Source of the DNA: Nigrospora sphaerica
Taxonomy: Eukaryota; Ascomycota; Sordariomycetes; Amphisphaeriales; Apiosporaceae
Assembly (NCBI GenBank): GCA_018287875.1
Contig: JAGVVL010000002.1
Coordinates: 5,022,001 to 5,086,000, forward strand
Length of the DNA: 64,000 bases
Reading direction: 5' to 3'
Notes under the pieces: model-generated
Database searches by the model: none
What the model was told of the DNA's origin: nothing
The model's input: the letters and a program-made list of their open reading frames with translations, nothing else
Shown: piece by piece, positions 12,869 through 25,170 of the stretch
Position numbering within the stretch: the first letter of the stretch is position 1
Layout of the letters: every line of letters starts with the position of its first letter
Program-made: the position numbers and the translations under genes

Positions 12869-14473
12869 CTATACGTTCAAGCCGAGCTCCTCAGCATAGG
12901 GTAACGCGTGCAGGTCACCAACAGTGGCGACGGACGCCTTTCCATCCAGGAGAGCCTTGGCCGCCTGTAGTCATTGTCAGCAACTTAAGCCAGAAAAGCA
13001 AAACTAGGACAGAGGTAGATGCAGAGCACATACCGACTTCAACTTATCGGCGGTAACGCCTTCGATACCCTGGGTCGTCTCGGCAACCTGGTAGGGCTTG
13101 CCGGTCTGGACAATACCGGAGCCCGCCGACAGGATCGTCGCGACCCCAGACTCGCTGGAGACCAGAGCGTCGAACTTGGCCTTAGCAACAGCCTTGGTCA
13201 GGTCCTCCTTGCTGACGCCACTCTCGGCAACGCCCTTGAGAGCCTTGACGGCCTCCAGCGCAGCAGAACGGACCGACGCGGCGGCACCGGTGACCTGGAT
13301 GGCGAGCAGGCCGGCATCAGAGTAGGTCAAGCTGGAGGCAAACGCCTTGGCACCGGGGGCGGAGGCGGCAGCCTTGGAAAGCAGCGAGAAACCGGGAGCC
13401 CACTTGACACTGGACTGGCCGCCGAGCAGAGAGGCCAGGACGGCAATCTCGGGCTTCACGTTGCCGTAGCTGGAGCCGGGGAACGCGATGGCCACCGAGT
13501 TGCCGCCGGTGTGCGAGGTTCGCTGCTCGCCACCGAAGTAGCTGGTGGCCTTGGTGTTCAGAGACGAAGACCCGGAGGAAGAGGCAGGGACGCCCTTGAA
13601 GAAGTGCTCCGTCCATTTGGAAAGGGCCGAAGTGGTGACGCCGTCACCGATCAAGGCAATGTTGGGCTTCGCGTAGGCAGCCTCGGCGAAAGCAGCAATG
13701 GAGTGCTCGCTGAGGTAGCTCTTCAGGGGAGCGGTAGGCGCAGGGTACAGCGAGGCACCAAGGCCGGTGTGGAAGGCAACCGAGTGTACCTGGTCGAGGG
13801 CAAGGGCGGAAACATCGGCGTGGAGCTTGGCCTGCTTCAGGCGCAAGACCCGCTCGACATCTTCGTGGAACTCGTAGGCTGCGGTCTCGGCAATGAGCAC
13901 TCGGTCTTCAACGGGCGGGGGCGGTTGGCTGCTAGGGCGGACTCACTGGTGTACTTGGTCTGCGAGATGACCTCGGCCAGCAGCTCGGTGAAGTAGGGGA
14001 TGTCCTCGCGCAGAAACCTCGCCTCGAGCACAAGGGCCTCCCGGTTGTGGTACGCGACCAATTGGCCGCCGAGAAGCTCCGTCTCTCTGGTGATCAGCAG
14101 CGCCGAGCGCTTCAGGGTGTTCTGTAGCAAGCCCAGCTAATTAGCTCAAGGACCGAGATGGCGTGATGACGCCGGGGGGCCGTCATGCTCGCGCGGGACA
14201 ACGTGCCTTGAAGGCGAACTCCTCAAGACCGACGGTCAGGCCCGGGGCGGGCTGGTATCGAGGTCCGGCCTTGGCCACAATGGCCAGCTTGGTGGTCGGG
14301 CCGTGGGAGTCGCGCGTGGCGATCTTGACGCCTGCCACATCGGCGGTCTCGTAGGTGAAGGACGGGGGCGCCGAGGCGGCCGCAGCGTAGCCACGGCGCT
14401 GGGCAAGCTTGGAGCAAGCTTGCCGACGGGCGGCCAGCTGGGGGCCTCTCGAGAGAGCCGCTCGGGAGAACAT
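12869..14473 (-). CDS. QCR2: Cytochrome b-c1 complex subunit 2 (core protein 2), mitochondrial
   Basis: Four exons: 14473-14207, 14121-13947, 13878-13034 and 12964-12869, giving 460 aa. Introns are 85, 68 and 69 nt. An Arg/Ala-rich presequence (MFSRAALSRGPQLAARRQ) precedes the inactive M16 peptidase-like fold. Clear blocks are LTVGLEEFAFK joined to NTLKRSALLITRETELLGG, then FLREDIPYFTELLAEV, and the second half with GVTTSALSKWTEHFFKGV and SYFGGEQR. The final exon gives ALLDGKASVATVGDLHALPY. Core protein 2 is a structural matrix-facing subunit of respiratory complex III. The first intron appears to use a GC donor (AAG|GCACGT...CTACAG); no GT site keeps the frame and the conserved FAFK-NTLKRSA junction. 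The third exon boundary (TKYT-TYEFHEDV) is also supported by conservation. Confidence 0.92.
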
Positions 14474-16041
14474 TATGGCGGATCGGGGTGGTTGTTCGCC
14501 AGCAATGGACGATTGGATGACGGGATTGAGGTCGGAAAGATTGCTGCTGGCAGCGAGGCAACAAAAAGCTCAGTGGGTTTTCCGCTAGCCTATCACGGAC
14601 GGGGGAGGTCCAGTCGGATGTACCATGGAACGTAATGTGCTGAGCGTAGTAGAGCCATTGGGCCCATTACACCTACAAGTGCCAGCGACCGCCGCCCGTA
14701 AGCCTGTTTGCGCTCGGGCCACAGATTTTGCCCGTGCCGTAATTCAGATCATGCAAGCTACGATTGGGTGAATCCCTTCATCATAGATCTTCAGGAACCA
14801 TTCTCTGTAAGCCCCAGCTTCCATTGCGTACAATAGGTGCCGAGATGCGCTTCACGGTTGCGGAAACTGTCTAGGCGGAGCCACAAGGGAACCCCTTGAT
14901 TTCTGTCCTCTTCCACAGAGGCCCTCGCTGACCAGTTCATGTCCGCTACTTTTCCACCAGAGTCACAAGGAGAAACGGACGCGGCAAGGCTAAGAGACCA
15001 GCAGCAAGCGATGCACGACTTCAACTTGCGTAGGCGTTATGGGATACACCAAACGTACGGGATGCAAGTGAGTGATGTGTATTCGATATGGGTGTACGTA
15101 TGCACCTACTACCTCTTACATCCAATGTGCTCCGGCTCCCGTGGAGGGGAGGAACAGACAGAGGCCAAACACTCCCCTGTGAAAGTACATCTTGAGCCGC
15201 ATACAGACCAAGAGGTACATACACGAGCTGCTTCCTGCTATCACGGGGGCTCCCGCTGGGCAATGATGAGGTGTGGAGGTCGCTGAAACTCCCTGCAACA
15301 GACGCCTGTAGGTACAGTCTGCCTGCCCACGATGGAAGTACATGCCTGCCACGTCTGCTCACAAGCCATGGAACCCAGCTTTTCTACTGGCGAGTTCCCC
15401 GCCATCCCAACCAAGACCGACCGACAAAAAAGTCCCCAAATCCGACACGCAGCTTAGGTTTTTTTTTTCGCACCGGCTAGAAACGCGCATTTCGCTGTCA
15501 AACCCCCAACTCGGCGCAACTTGGATGCAGAATCCCCCTTCCCTTCTTCAAATGACTACACGGTAGTATTTGCGGCTCTAGGGTTCGTGAGAGGATCTCT
15601 AGAAGCCAGTTGGCCACTCTGCTTCTTTGCCATCTTCTAATCCCCCCTCAAACATCACTTGGCGTGAGCGCATCGCCTGCAATCCGTCGCCAGCAGCTGG
15701 AGCTGTCCCGAAACAGTCATGTTAGTCGTGAGTCAACCAGCAACAGACCTCGTGCGACACGGGATGCCAACCACCTAGCCGGGAGAACTGGAGGAAAAGT
15801 TGGCGCACGTCGGCACATCGAGGGGCAACACTTTGGCTTCACAGCGCAGCATCTTTGCTGGGTTCTGTATGACGGGACTGTTGCTTCCCTCCGGCAGCAT
15901 CGTCACTTCTGTCCAGCAGCCCTGATACTTCCACGGCACTGCCACCGACGTCCGCCAGCCTCGTTCTCCCGGCTGAAGGTTGCCAATCACACCTACCATT
16001 TCTCTCGGCTGTGGCCCTGCGGTCCAAGGTTCCTTGCTAAC
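14474..16041. other. Divergent intergenic region QCR2 / RPC82
   Basis: Promoters of the two divergent genes must lie here. I see no protein-like frame. A run of T occurs at about 15462-15470. The stretch 15600-16040 would be the RPC82 leader and promoter. Confidence 0.5.
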
Positions 16042-18109
16042 ATGATGTCGCGCCAGACCAAGAATGCCGCGGAACTGTGCGTTCTGCTGATCCGAGAAGT
16101 CTATGGACAACTACCTGCGGTACGCCCACGCCCTTCGTCGCTTGCTGGGGGCTCCTCCTAACTGCTCGGCTCACAGCGCGTATTCGAGGTCCTGCTGTCC
16201 AAGGGTCGCTCGACCGTGCGCCAGCTTGCGCATGTATCGTCATTGGCCCCCCGTCTGGTCCGCCACGGCCTCGCCGTCTTGATTCAGCAGAACCTTATTT
16301 ACCACCATACGGACCCTGATACCAAGGTTACCAACTACGACGCGAATCCCCGCTTTGCTTACGATCTCGTGCGAAATGGCAAAATTCTCGAGTCGGTCCA
16401 TCGCAACTATGGAGAGCAGGCTAGGAAAATCGTCCACACGGTCATGCTATCGGGCCACATACGTGTCTCGGGGCTTGTGAAGGAGTTCCACTCGCGGCAG
16501 AATGAGGAATCCTCTCAGAGTGACCGTGGTTTGTCGGACTACGAGATTGTCGATTGTGCGGCGTATCTGGTCGCGGTTGGCATCCTGGAACCCCTCACTC
16601 CTCGGATGCTCCAAGCACCCCAAGATATCAAGGCCGAGGTGGAAAAAGATGAAATGAAGAAGTACCCCACCGGCTTGCGAGGCAAGCAAAAGGGCGATTA
16701 TGACACAGCGGTCGCGGCGGCAATGAGAGCTTTCCTCGACGAGAGCAAGCAGAAGAAGCGCGAGCTGGAGCATGAATATCTCTACAGCTCCAATGCAAAA
16801 CGTCGCAAACTCGCAGATGGTGGCAGTGCTAATGGCTTGACCTCCGGAGAGTACAGAGACATGCCACTTGATGTAGGTCGCACCGGACGTTCGTGGCAGC
16901 AGAGCTGTGCATATACTGACTGTCTCTTAGATTAACACTACCTTGCGAATCAACTACGAGAAATGTCTGGTCGAGCTCCGGAACCAGAGATTATGCCATT
17001 ATGTGGACGACGTGGTCGGACACACGACAGCCCAGGTGTACGGCGCAATGCTTGCGGTCCTGAGCAAGAAGCTGCCCTCGTGCCAAAGCCAGCCCGGTGA
17101 CGAGCAACTGGACCCTTCGAACCAGCCTACTGTCACTACCACCGAAATATTCGAGCATTTAAAACCTTCCGTCGACGTCTTCAGCGGACTTGGCAAATGC
17201 GAACCCAACGATATCAACGTGAACAGTGCCGAAAAGATCCAAAAAGACCCCCCGTCCAATGAAAACGACATGGACGATCAAGCGGGGGACAACGACGCTA
17301 CCCTTGATGATGGCGCGGACGACGAAGGGGACAGCGTCGTCATGACGGGTGCCACCAACGGCTTCCACCATGTTAACGGAAATCACGAAGCCGAGACGGA
17401 GACCAAGATCGTCTCTGGTCAGAATGGGACTCGAGATACAAAGGTTAAATTCGCAGACCGGGTGCCGTCCAAGGCGGAGCGAATGCAGCAAATGCGCCAG
17501 CATCTTCTGCTGCTCGCCGAGACCAGTCAGCAGTTTGTTCGGCATTGCGGCACTAAAGACCATGGCGAGTGGACCGTCGATTTGGAGCATCTTATGGCGA
17601 AATTGAGATTGCGGGAGCTCGACACTTTGATCGAGGACAGGTTCGGAAGAGAAGGCCTGCGACTTGTCAAGATCCTCCGGGCCAAGGGGAAGCTGGATGA
17701 CAAGACACTACCGACTCTGGCCTTGATGAAGAAGGGCGACGTTCAGATCAAAATGGCCGAGATGGAGCTTGCCGGCTACCTCGATGTCCAGGAAGTGCCG
17801 CGAGACAACAACCGCACTGCGGCTCGCACCCTTTTCCTGTGGTTCTTTGACCAGAACAGTACAATGGCGAAGGTGCTGGACAACACGTACAAGGCCATGG
17901 TGAACCACTTGCAACGGCTCGACGTCGAGCGCCAGAAGAAGAAGAATGTCCTGTCTGTGGTAGAACGGAAGGATGTCCAGGGTATGGAGGAGGAGAAGCT
18001 GAGAGGCGACATCTACAACGAGTATCAGGACTTTCTTGATGTCCAGAGCAAGCTTCTGGGTCAGCTTGCGAGGCTTGACGACTTGGTGTCTGTCCTCCGG
18101 GACTACTAG
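16042..18109 (+). CDS. RPC82: DNA-directed RNA polymerase III subunit Rpc82 (Rpc3)
   Basis: Three exons: 16042-16119, 16177-16872 and 16931-18109, giving about 650 aa. Introns are 57 nt (with a CTAAC branch site) and 58 nt, both phase 0. The N-terminus TKNAAELCVLLIREVYGQLPA joins to RVFEVLLSKGRSTVRQLA, the first winged-helix domain. Later parts match the RPC82 architecture: LIQQNLIYHHTDPDTKVTNY, a basic linker (NAKRRKLAD), INYEKCLVELRNQRLCHY, and a C-terminal winged helix and coiled coil ending in LDDLVSVLRDY. An acidic low-complexity insert (about residues 330-400) is typical of filamentous fungi. Rpc82 forms a subcomplex with Rpc34 and Rpc31 that opens Pol III promoters and contacts TFIIIB. 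Two adjacent ATG codons (16042 and 16045) are possible starts. Confidence 0.92.
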
Positions 18110-19643
18110 ATGACTTGCTTCTTGGCCGCTCTGGTACGATGGGACACCGTGCATTCTCGGCGGCGTTGGAAGGTTCACTCTTGCATTGGCGGCGTTGCTC
18201 TCGGGAGCTTGGCTATTCCTCAACGAACCACCTCATCGAGGTCGAGTGAGGTACGTATTCTAGTACTTACATCAACAATCATGTTACTGCGCCAGGTGTG
18301 TTGCAATGTCTTCGGCGCATTGAAAATACTGTAGCGGCTTTGTTCCGGTTCCTATCAGGCCCTACGCTGCCGGCCAACAAAGGCCTTGTCGTTAAGAACC
18401 AGAACATTAAGAAAAAATGGCCTATCCGAAGAGAAGTAGAAGAAAGTATCGTGGAGGCCAAGGAGAAAGGGACAAGCAGCGCTGGATCCAACTATAAGAG
18501 GCAAGGGTTCCTCCGCCAGCCATACATTTGTTGTATACACTGTAGTCCTACGCCAATCCTTCGGTCGCCAAACGGCAAGCAACCCGGTATTGCCACGGCA
18601 AAAGATCCTACGGGGTCGACCCTCTTTACACCGCGCTGAAATCGGATCGTTGCCTTTGCTTCCTCTCCCCACGGACCGCGACGGCCAAGTAAGACTTACA
18701 GGCATAACTCCAGTCTCGGAAAGATGCCGGCCGGCAGCGGCGGTTGCGCCGTATCCGATTCTTCCTACTGCTCCCCGGCCCCGTCAAGCACCGCAAACAG
18801 CACCGGGGCGGGTCCGGTTCGCCGCCCTCCGGGCGGGCCGGCTACCCAGCCACGCTCCGCTCCAGGACAGCGCCCGGTCCCCGGAGTCATGCCCGGCGAC
18901 GGGAGCCCGTACGGTTTCGGGCCCGGGTGGAGCCTCGGGGTATCGCTGTATCAGCGAGGCCCTCTGTTTCCCCGTTTGTTATGGCGATAAGCTTCGGTCG
19001 CCTTGCATGCGGGGGTCGACCAACGGCCGGCCCCTGGACGAGTTCGCGGTGGGCTTGGGGTCGTCGACCTTTTAATCTGAGCGCGCGCAGGTCGCGTAAG
19101 CTTACTTGTGCTCGTGGTTTTGTTTAGGAATACAGCGAGGATAATTCCATTTTACGGGTTGTTCTCCCTACGTCTCTGGCCCCCCCTTGTTACCGTCTAT
19201 TCCCGCCACAATTCCATGTCCGAGTTGCCCTTCTCCCCTTTGCTTGCGTCGTCCCTGTGTCCCAGTACTTACTGCAATCCACAAATTTTGAACAATTGGC
19301 CATGATAAATGGCCGACTGATGGGCCGGTGATGATTCAAGCGTCGGTGGCCGGAATATCATCTGGATACACTCCAAAGTGACTCGTCTTGATAGGCGTGA
19401 CTCTGGACAAGTTACCTCTTGGGAGTAGAGTCTGTTCTATATTCTAAAGTGAGTACCTGTTCATTCATGTGCTGAAGCCCCCAGCAAGGCTTGAATTCAT
19501 CAGTACATATCGACAACGGGAAAGAGGTATTCCAACCAACGCCACTTCTTATCATTACACACATGACAGCCCGCTCTTTTCTACGCCTAACCTAAAATCA
19601 TATCCCGCTGAAGTGCCATCGTCCTCACCGGCAGGGCCCGTGT
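18110..19643. other. Convergent intergenic region, no gene seen
   Basis: This lies between the 3' ends of RPC82 and GGC1. It contains a GC-rich patch (about 18720-19050) and a more T-rich part (19100-19620). Frames within it look like chance translations. It is longer than two 3' UTRs would need, but nothing recognisable fills it. Confidence 0.5.
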
Positions 19644-20739
19644 CTATTTCTTCAGCATGGTGTCGAAAGCCGGGATCAAGGTCTGCGCCAGCCAGAAGGA
19701 GAAGACCAGCTTGGGGCCCGTCATCAGCAGCTTAGGGACCAGACCCTTGAAGAAACTCGACATGCCCTCGTGCTTGGCCATGTTGGACAGAATGCGGAAG
19801 CCGCTCTCGGGGTTCTCAAAGTTACGGTTCTGGATACGCGTCTTGATGACGTCGAGAGGGGCCGAGACCACCAGAGAGGCCGACGCACCGGCAATCGAGG
19901 CGACGAAGTTCTGAAACCACGAAGCCTTGTTGTAGTCGTTGAGCGCAAAGAGGTACTCCTTGGTGAAGGCGGAGCCACCGAAGAGGGCGAAGGAGCCGGG
20001 CGCGTTGCGGGCGGCAGTCCAGCCCCAGCCGCGGTAGAGACCAAAACCCTCGTCGGCAATAATCTTGAAGATGCCACGGCCACGGAAGGCCTCCGGGTTA
20101 GTCTGGCGCTTGATCTTGAGCACATCCAGGGGCAGCAGGACGATCTCGCCGATGCCGATCAGACTGCCGGCCGTCGAGTGCATGATGGCCTTTCCCGTCT
20201 TCTTGCCGAACGCGCTTTCAAAGTCCTTGCCGTAGTGGGCAGCCAGGTAGTCACGGGCAATGGGCTGGCCACCGTACTTGTATATCCGCTGCAGGACCTT
20301 GTATCCGGCGGCGTAGCCCAGGCCGGGGAACAGCGAGACAAACTTGGTGCCGATGGGCGCCGTGGCCTTGTCCTTGAAGATGACGGTCTTCAGCTCCGTC
20401 ATGCCAGAGATCTGCAAGCTCCGTCAGTCTCACGGTCGGGCACGCAGGTTGCATTGGCTCAATCCTACTCTGGTCTGGTTGCTCATCAGGCGCTTCGCGA
20501 TCGTGTCGACCTGCGCAATCTCGGGTCAGCAGCTGGGCCGGCGGACGGGCATTGTGACGAATCGGGGGCTCCACGCACGGGATGGAAGACCATCAGCTCG
20601 GAGATACCGGCGGAGCCTGAAGTCATCGTCAGTGGGCGTTTTTGCGAGCATCAATGGCAAGCACTCGTCTCGTACCGGAGCCGAGGAGGCGAGCCATGTT
20701 GGACTCCCTCTCCTTGCCTGCAACCATGGGGGGCGACAT
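19644..20739 (-). CDS. GGC1: Mitochondrial GTP/GDP carrier Ggc1 (Yhm1)
   Basis: Four exons: 20739-20676, 20616-20579, 20510-20469 and 20411-19644, giving 303 aa. Introns are 59, 68 and 57 nt. Splicing rebuilds ARLLGSGSAGISELMVFHP, then VDTIAKRLMSNQTR, then ISGMTELKTVIFKD, matching yeast Ggc1 throughout. Diagnostic stretches are LFPGLGYAAGYKVLQRIYKY, GSLIGIGEIVLLPLDVLKIK and GWGWTAARNAPGSFALFGG. Three PxD motifs (HPVDT, LPLDV, APLDV) mark the three carrier repeats. Ggc1 imports GTP into the matrix in exchange for GDP and affects mitochondrial iron and genome maintenance in yeast. The small leading exons are easy to miss, so annotation starting at the last exon would truncate the first helix. 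Confidence 0.95.
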
Positions 20740-23231
20740 TGTGGAAAGCTTTGAGAGGATGTTAAGAGACCGACAGAACGAGAGCTGAAGCGGCAACAGA
20801 AAAGACCAGAATCACGCAGGCGACGAGGGTTGATAGGCGGACAACGACAAGCAGTAACAAGCTTCACGCAACTACAACTACGACATGGAGGTCAACAGCA
20901 CAAAAAATTCACTGCAGGCTTCAGATAGCGCCGATAAGGCCGTTTTCGGCGGGGGAGTGCGTGTGGCCGTCCGCACTTTGCGCCCTTAGGTAATGCACAA
21001 TGGTACATGACTTGTGTACTTTTCGGCAAGCATTCGCCGCTGTATACATCATATTTTGCGTGTAGGGAAGTACCCAGATAGCGGGACGGTGATGCATCCA
21101 ATCAGAACAAGCCATTTCTCAAATGGAAGCCATGGAAGTAACCCCGCGGCGACTTTGGGAAGCAGAGGAACAGGGTCGGACCGGTGCCATGAAAACGACC
21201 CATAATTTAAGCACCCAACCTTTCCCTCGCTCATCTGCCTCTGGTTCGGCCCAACAATGCCGGCAGTTAAGCTGGCGCCGTGCAAGGTGCCTCGACTTCA
21301 CCTTTTGGGCATTGCCTGAAATTCTTGCTTATCCTTCTCGCAGGCTTGCCGTGGGACTGGCCAGATGAGCACAAACCGTAGCTAATCAGCCCCTAGAGAG
21401 ACTACGTAGAGTCTTCCCTCTTTCGGGCAATCTATCCGGGTTGGTCGCCCAGTTGATCCGAGGTCGCACGGGGAAGGGATCTTGAAGGAAGGACGGGGCG
21501 AGGTGAGGGAGCGGGAGCGGCATTCTCTTCGCCTACTTAAGTACTCACCTGACGTGCCCCAAAGTGTTTGCCCGAGTCCAAAAGAGAACACTAATTACGT
21601 AATAGCTACCTACTCAGTTGACCGCCCGACCTGGCATTCTGGGTGTTCTGCTGGCCGACGATCGCAACGTTCTCACTAAACCTTCCCTTTGGTTCTCTAG
21701 TCGTATACCCAGTAGTGTGTTTATTATTGGCTCCTGATGGGGCTCATTTGCTTCGTATCGTGCAGTGGATGAAGTCCGTGCCGAGGGCGGCTGCGCCCCC
21801 ACTGTAGTAACGGACCTCGCGGGAAATTACTCCCTCCTCAGTCGGTTCTATTTTAATAGCTGGGAGATTAGCGGTTCGGCTTCATCTGAGGTTGCATGCC
21901 GCGTTTGCTGACCCTCCGGGGCTCGTTCGGCTTTTGGCAGGGTCATAGTGACCCGTACCGATATTTTTGGGGGAAAAAAAATTCCCTTCTTGCCCTTCCT
22001 ATCCTGGCCGGAGGGTTTACGGGCGACGACTTCTGCATTCACAGTAACGTCGACCTGCCCCATCCGCACGGCGGCCACAGGGATGGCGACGCCCGGCGGC
22101 CGGGCGTTAGGGGCACAATGCGAGACAGTCCCTAGGCCGGATCCGGCCTTGGCGGCAAGACATCGTCGCTCGCGACCTCCGAACCAAGTACGGGCTGCTT
22201 GGAGATCCGGGCGACTGCGGCATACGGGACGCCAGGACTCCCCACGGCGTCACCGCCGTCGCTCTTCAGGCCTCCAGTCTCACCCACGGCATTGATCGGC
22301 AGTGGCATCTCCTTGAGCCTTGGTTGCGGAGTACACAGTAGCACGACCCCTGCTTGGACATCAAGGACCGTGAGACATACGGCCGACTCCATATCTCTTT
22401 GCCCCCGGCACGTCCAGGATCCCGTCGCCCCGTCCGTTCTACCCGTACAGAATGTATGCCCTGGCCAAGTTCCGGCGGGCCCGCGTGGGCGGATGGGTTG
22501 ACGCAGCCTGTCCGCAGGCTCACGGCGTCGGCACGTCGGGAACAAGCAACCACTTTAGTCCGGACGGCTCGCGTAGCTACACAACAACGCCTTCACCAAC
22601 GCAAACGGCCGCGACCAAACGCCACCCAGCGGCAGCTGGCGCAGTTTCTTGCACGGCCAACGTACGTCTAGTCTAATCCATCGTTGCTCTTCTCAGCCTG
22701 CAAGGCTCTGAAGGCCGAAAGGTGCTGCAGCTGGTAAGCCACGGCTGCGCTGACTCGATCAGACGACAGCCTTAGTTGGCCCAGTTGGCATCCGTGCCGG
22801 CCCATCTTCCCGCCTTAAGATGCAGATCTAGTCATAGCAGCGGCATGCTGGACAAGGAGTCGCCGCACCCATGCCGTCTGCTACTCTCACGCACTTATTT
22901 CCACGCCGGGGGACACGCCGACACCCTTGTCCAGTGATCTATACGAGCTGCTAGGGCGATGCCACAGGGGGGTGGTATGGATTCTTATGGGCACTAAGAA
23001 GCGCTCGCCCCACCCGCCGTTGTACAGGCTCGACATCGCTCCCCGTGCGATACAGCTAGATCGCTGACGGCAAGCCACCCGCTCATCTAGCTCCCCTTGC
23101 TCAGGGACGATGGAATACATAAATGGCAACGGCAGACCTCGGGTCATGCCTTTCTCGAGATGCTGTTGGTCGCTTCATCCCTCCTGGTGTCTCTCGCTTA
23201 TCACCACCACTACCCCTACCAGTAGCCCAGC
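20740..23231. other. 2.5-kb divergent intergenic region
   Basis: This lies between GGC1 (minus) and the secreted flavodehydrogenase gene (plus). No intact gene was found. Minus-strand frames at 21848-22545 have a somewhat protein-like composition but are interrupted (see findings). A TACATAAAT-like element near 23116-23124 lies about 110 bp before the flavodehydrogenase ATG and could serve as its TATA element. Confidence 0.5.
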
Positions 23232-25024
23232 ATGAAGGCTTCTATGCAATACTTGGCCCTGAGCCTTGCGACGCTTGCTCCCGCCGCCGCCGCAAGCGAT
23301 GACTGGAAGACGTGCCAGTACGATGCCATCGTCGTGGGAGCCGGACCGGCCGGCATTGTCGTCGCCGACAGACTGAGCGAGCAGGGCAAGAAGACGCTGC
23401 TGCTCGAGCTCGGAGGACCCTCGTACGGCATCGTCGGAGGTACCGAGAAGCCCGCTTGGTTGAACGGGACCAACCTCAGCAGGGTGGACGTTCCTGGCTT
23501 GTGTAAGTGGATGCGAGAGAAGCCCGTGGCGTCGTCGCCGAACTAACTGCCTTCGCAGACAAGAGCATCTTCGCCGGCCCCTCGGAGCTTCTGTGCAAGG
23601 GAGACGTCGTGAACGGCTTCCAGGCCTGCACCGTCGGTGGTAACAGCGCCATCAACGCCGGTCTCTACTTCCAGCCCCCCGATTCCGACTGGGATCTCTA
23701 CAACCCCGCAGGCTGGAAGAGCGCCGATGTTGCCGCCGCGACTCAGAGGCTCCTGGCCCGACAGCCCTCTGTGACGCACTACTCTCAGGATGGCAAGTTC
23801 TACGAGCAGAGCGGCTACGAAGCTGCGAAGAAGTGGCTTGTCGACGGCGCCGGCTTCTCCGACATCACCATCAACGACGAACCCAACAACAAGGACGACG
23901 TCTTCGGCCGCCCTGCCTACAACTACATCAAGGGCCAGCGCGGTGGCCCCACCAAGACCTACCTTCAGAGTGCCCTGCAGCGGCCCAACTTCCGTATGCA
24001 GACGGGTGCTCAGGTCCAGTCGGTTGACCACGTCGACGGCCTGGCTACTGGCGTCACCGCCCTGATCGACGGCGCGCCCGTCAAGATCTCTCTTAACCCG
24101 AAGGGTCGCGTCGTCCTCAGCGGTGGCGCGCTTCTCTCGCCCGGCCTGTTGATGCACTCGGGTATCGGCCCCAAGGAAACCTTGACTAAGCTCGCCGCGG
24201 CCTCCAAGATCTCGGCCGACTCCTCCACCTGGGTCAACAACACGGCCATCGGTCAGGGGCTCTTCGACAACCCCAACACCTTCATCGAGCTCACCGGCCC
24301 CTCCATCGAGTCCTTCACCCACAGCTACGCGGACCCCACCTCGGCTGACCAGGACCTCTACCTGTCTTCCCGCAGCGGCCCCTACTCTTTCGCCTCGCAG
24401 ACCTCGGTCTTCTGGGGATGGGTGAAGAGCAACGACGGTGCTATGGTTGGTTGCCAGGGCACCATCGACAGCGCCGGTTACTCGGACTTCACCAAGAACA
24501 ACACCATCACCCTCAACATCTACGGAACGTCGGGCCTGCTCTCGTCCGGCAACGTCGTTCTGTCGGATGACGGAAAGTTCACCCCCGGCCCTGGCGAGGG
24601 CGTCTACTACTCCCACCCCCGTGACGGCTTCAGCATCGCCACCTTCATCCACAAGATCTTCCAAGGCCTCCCGCCCTCGCACCCCACGCAGCCGGCCAAG
24701 GAGGGTCTGACGCCCATGAACATCCCCCAGAACTCGACCGTCGAGGAGATCGAGAAGTACATCACCACGCCCTCGTCCTACGCCGCTGGCCAGGTGAACC
24801 ACTGGTCTAGCTCTTGCCGCATCGGCTCCTGCGTCGATGCCAACGCCCAGGTCATTGGCACCCAAAACATCCACGTGGTCGACACGTCGATCCTGCCCCC
24901 TCTGACCGTGAACCCGCAGTTCGGCGCCATGGTTGCTGGAGAGAAGGGCGCCGAGGTGATTCTGGCCCTGATGGACGGCAAGGCCCCCAAGGGTCTCGTC
25001 TCCACTCTGACCTCCGTCCTCTAA
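23232..25024 (+). CDS. Secreted GMC flavodehydrogenase, cellobiose dehydrogenase flavin-domain-like, lacking the haem domain
   Basis: Two exons: 23232-23502 and 23559-25024, giving 578 aa, with a 56-nt intron (GTAAGT...AACTAACT...GCAG). A signal peptide is evident (about residues 1-21, MKASMQYLALSLATLAPAAA). The FAD-binding GAGPAG motif is at residues 36-41. The order of blocks matches the flavin domain of cellobiose dehydrogenase (CAZy AA3): PAWLNGTNLSR, GGNSAINAGLYFQPPDSDWD, SDITINDEPNNKDDVFG, and a C-terminal NHWSSS with the likely catalytic His at 505 and VNPQ with Asn at 542. No cytochrome domain or carbohydrate-binding module is present, so it is not a complete cellobiose dehydrogenase. 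Probable substrate is a sugar or oligosaccharide; acceptor is unknown. Codon choice is strongly C-ended, suggesting high expression. The family call is firm; the substrate is inference. Confidence 0.85.
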
Positions 25025-25170
25025 GTTGGGCTATCGGAAGGATGAAACTTAACGGCACATAATGTTATTATACCCCCCCGGTACATAGATCACGACCATA
25101 GAATGGATAATTTGTAGATATGAATCATATTCGCCCGCGCGAGTAATCAGATGCCAACCCAGTACCGCGC

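Noticed and set aside
23543..24874. 443-codon open frame antisense to the flavodehydrogenase
   Set aside because: Shadow frame caused by C-ended codons of the real gene; composition is Gly/Val/Asp-rich without a domain.
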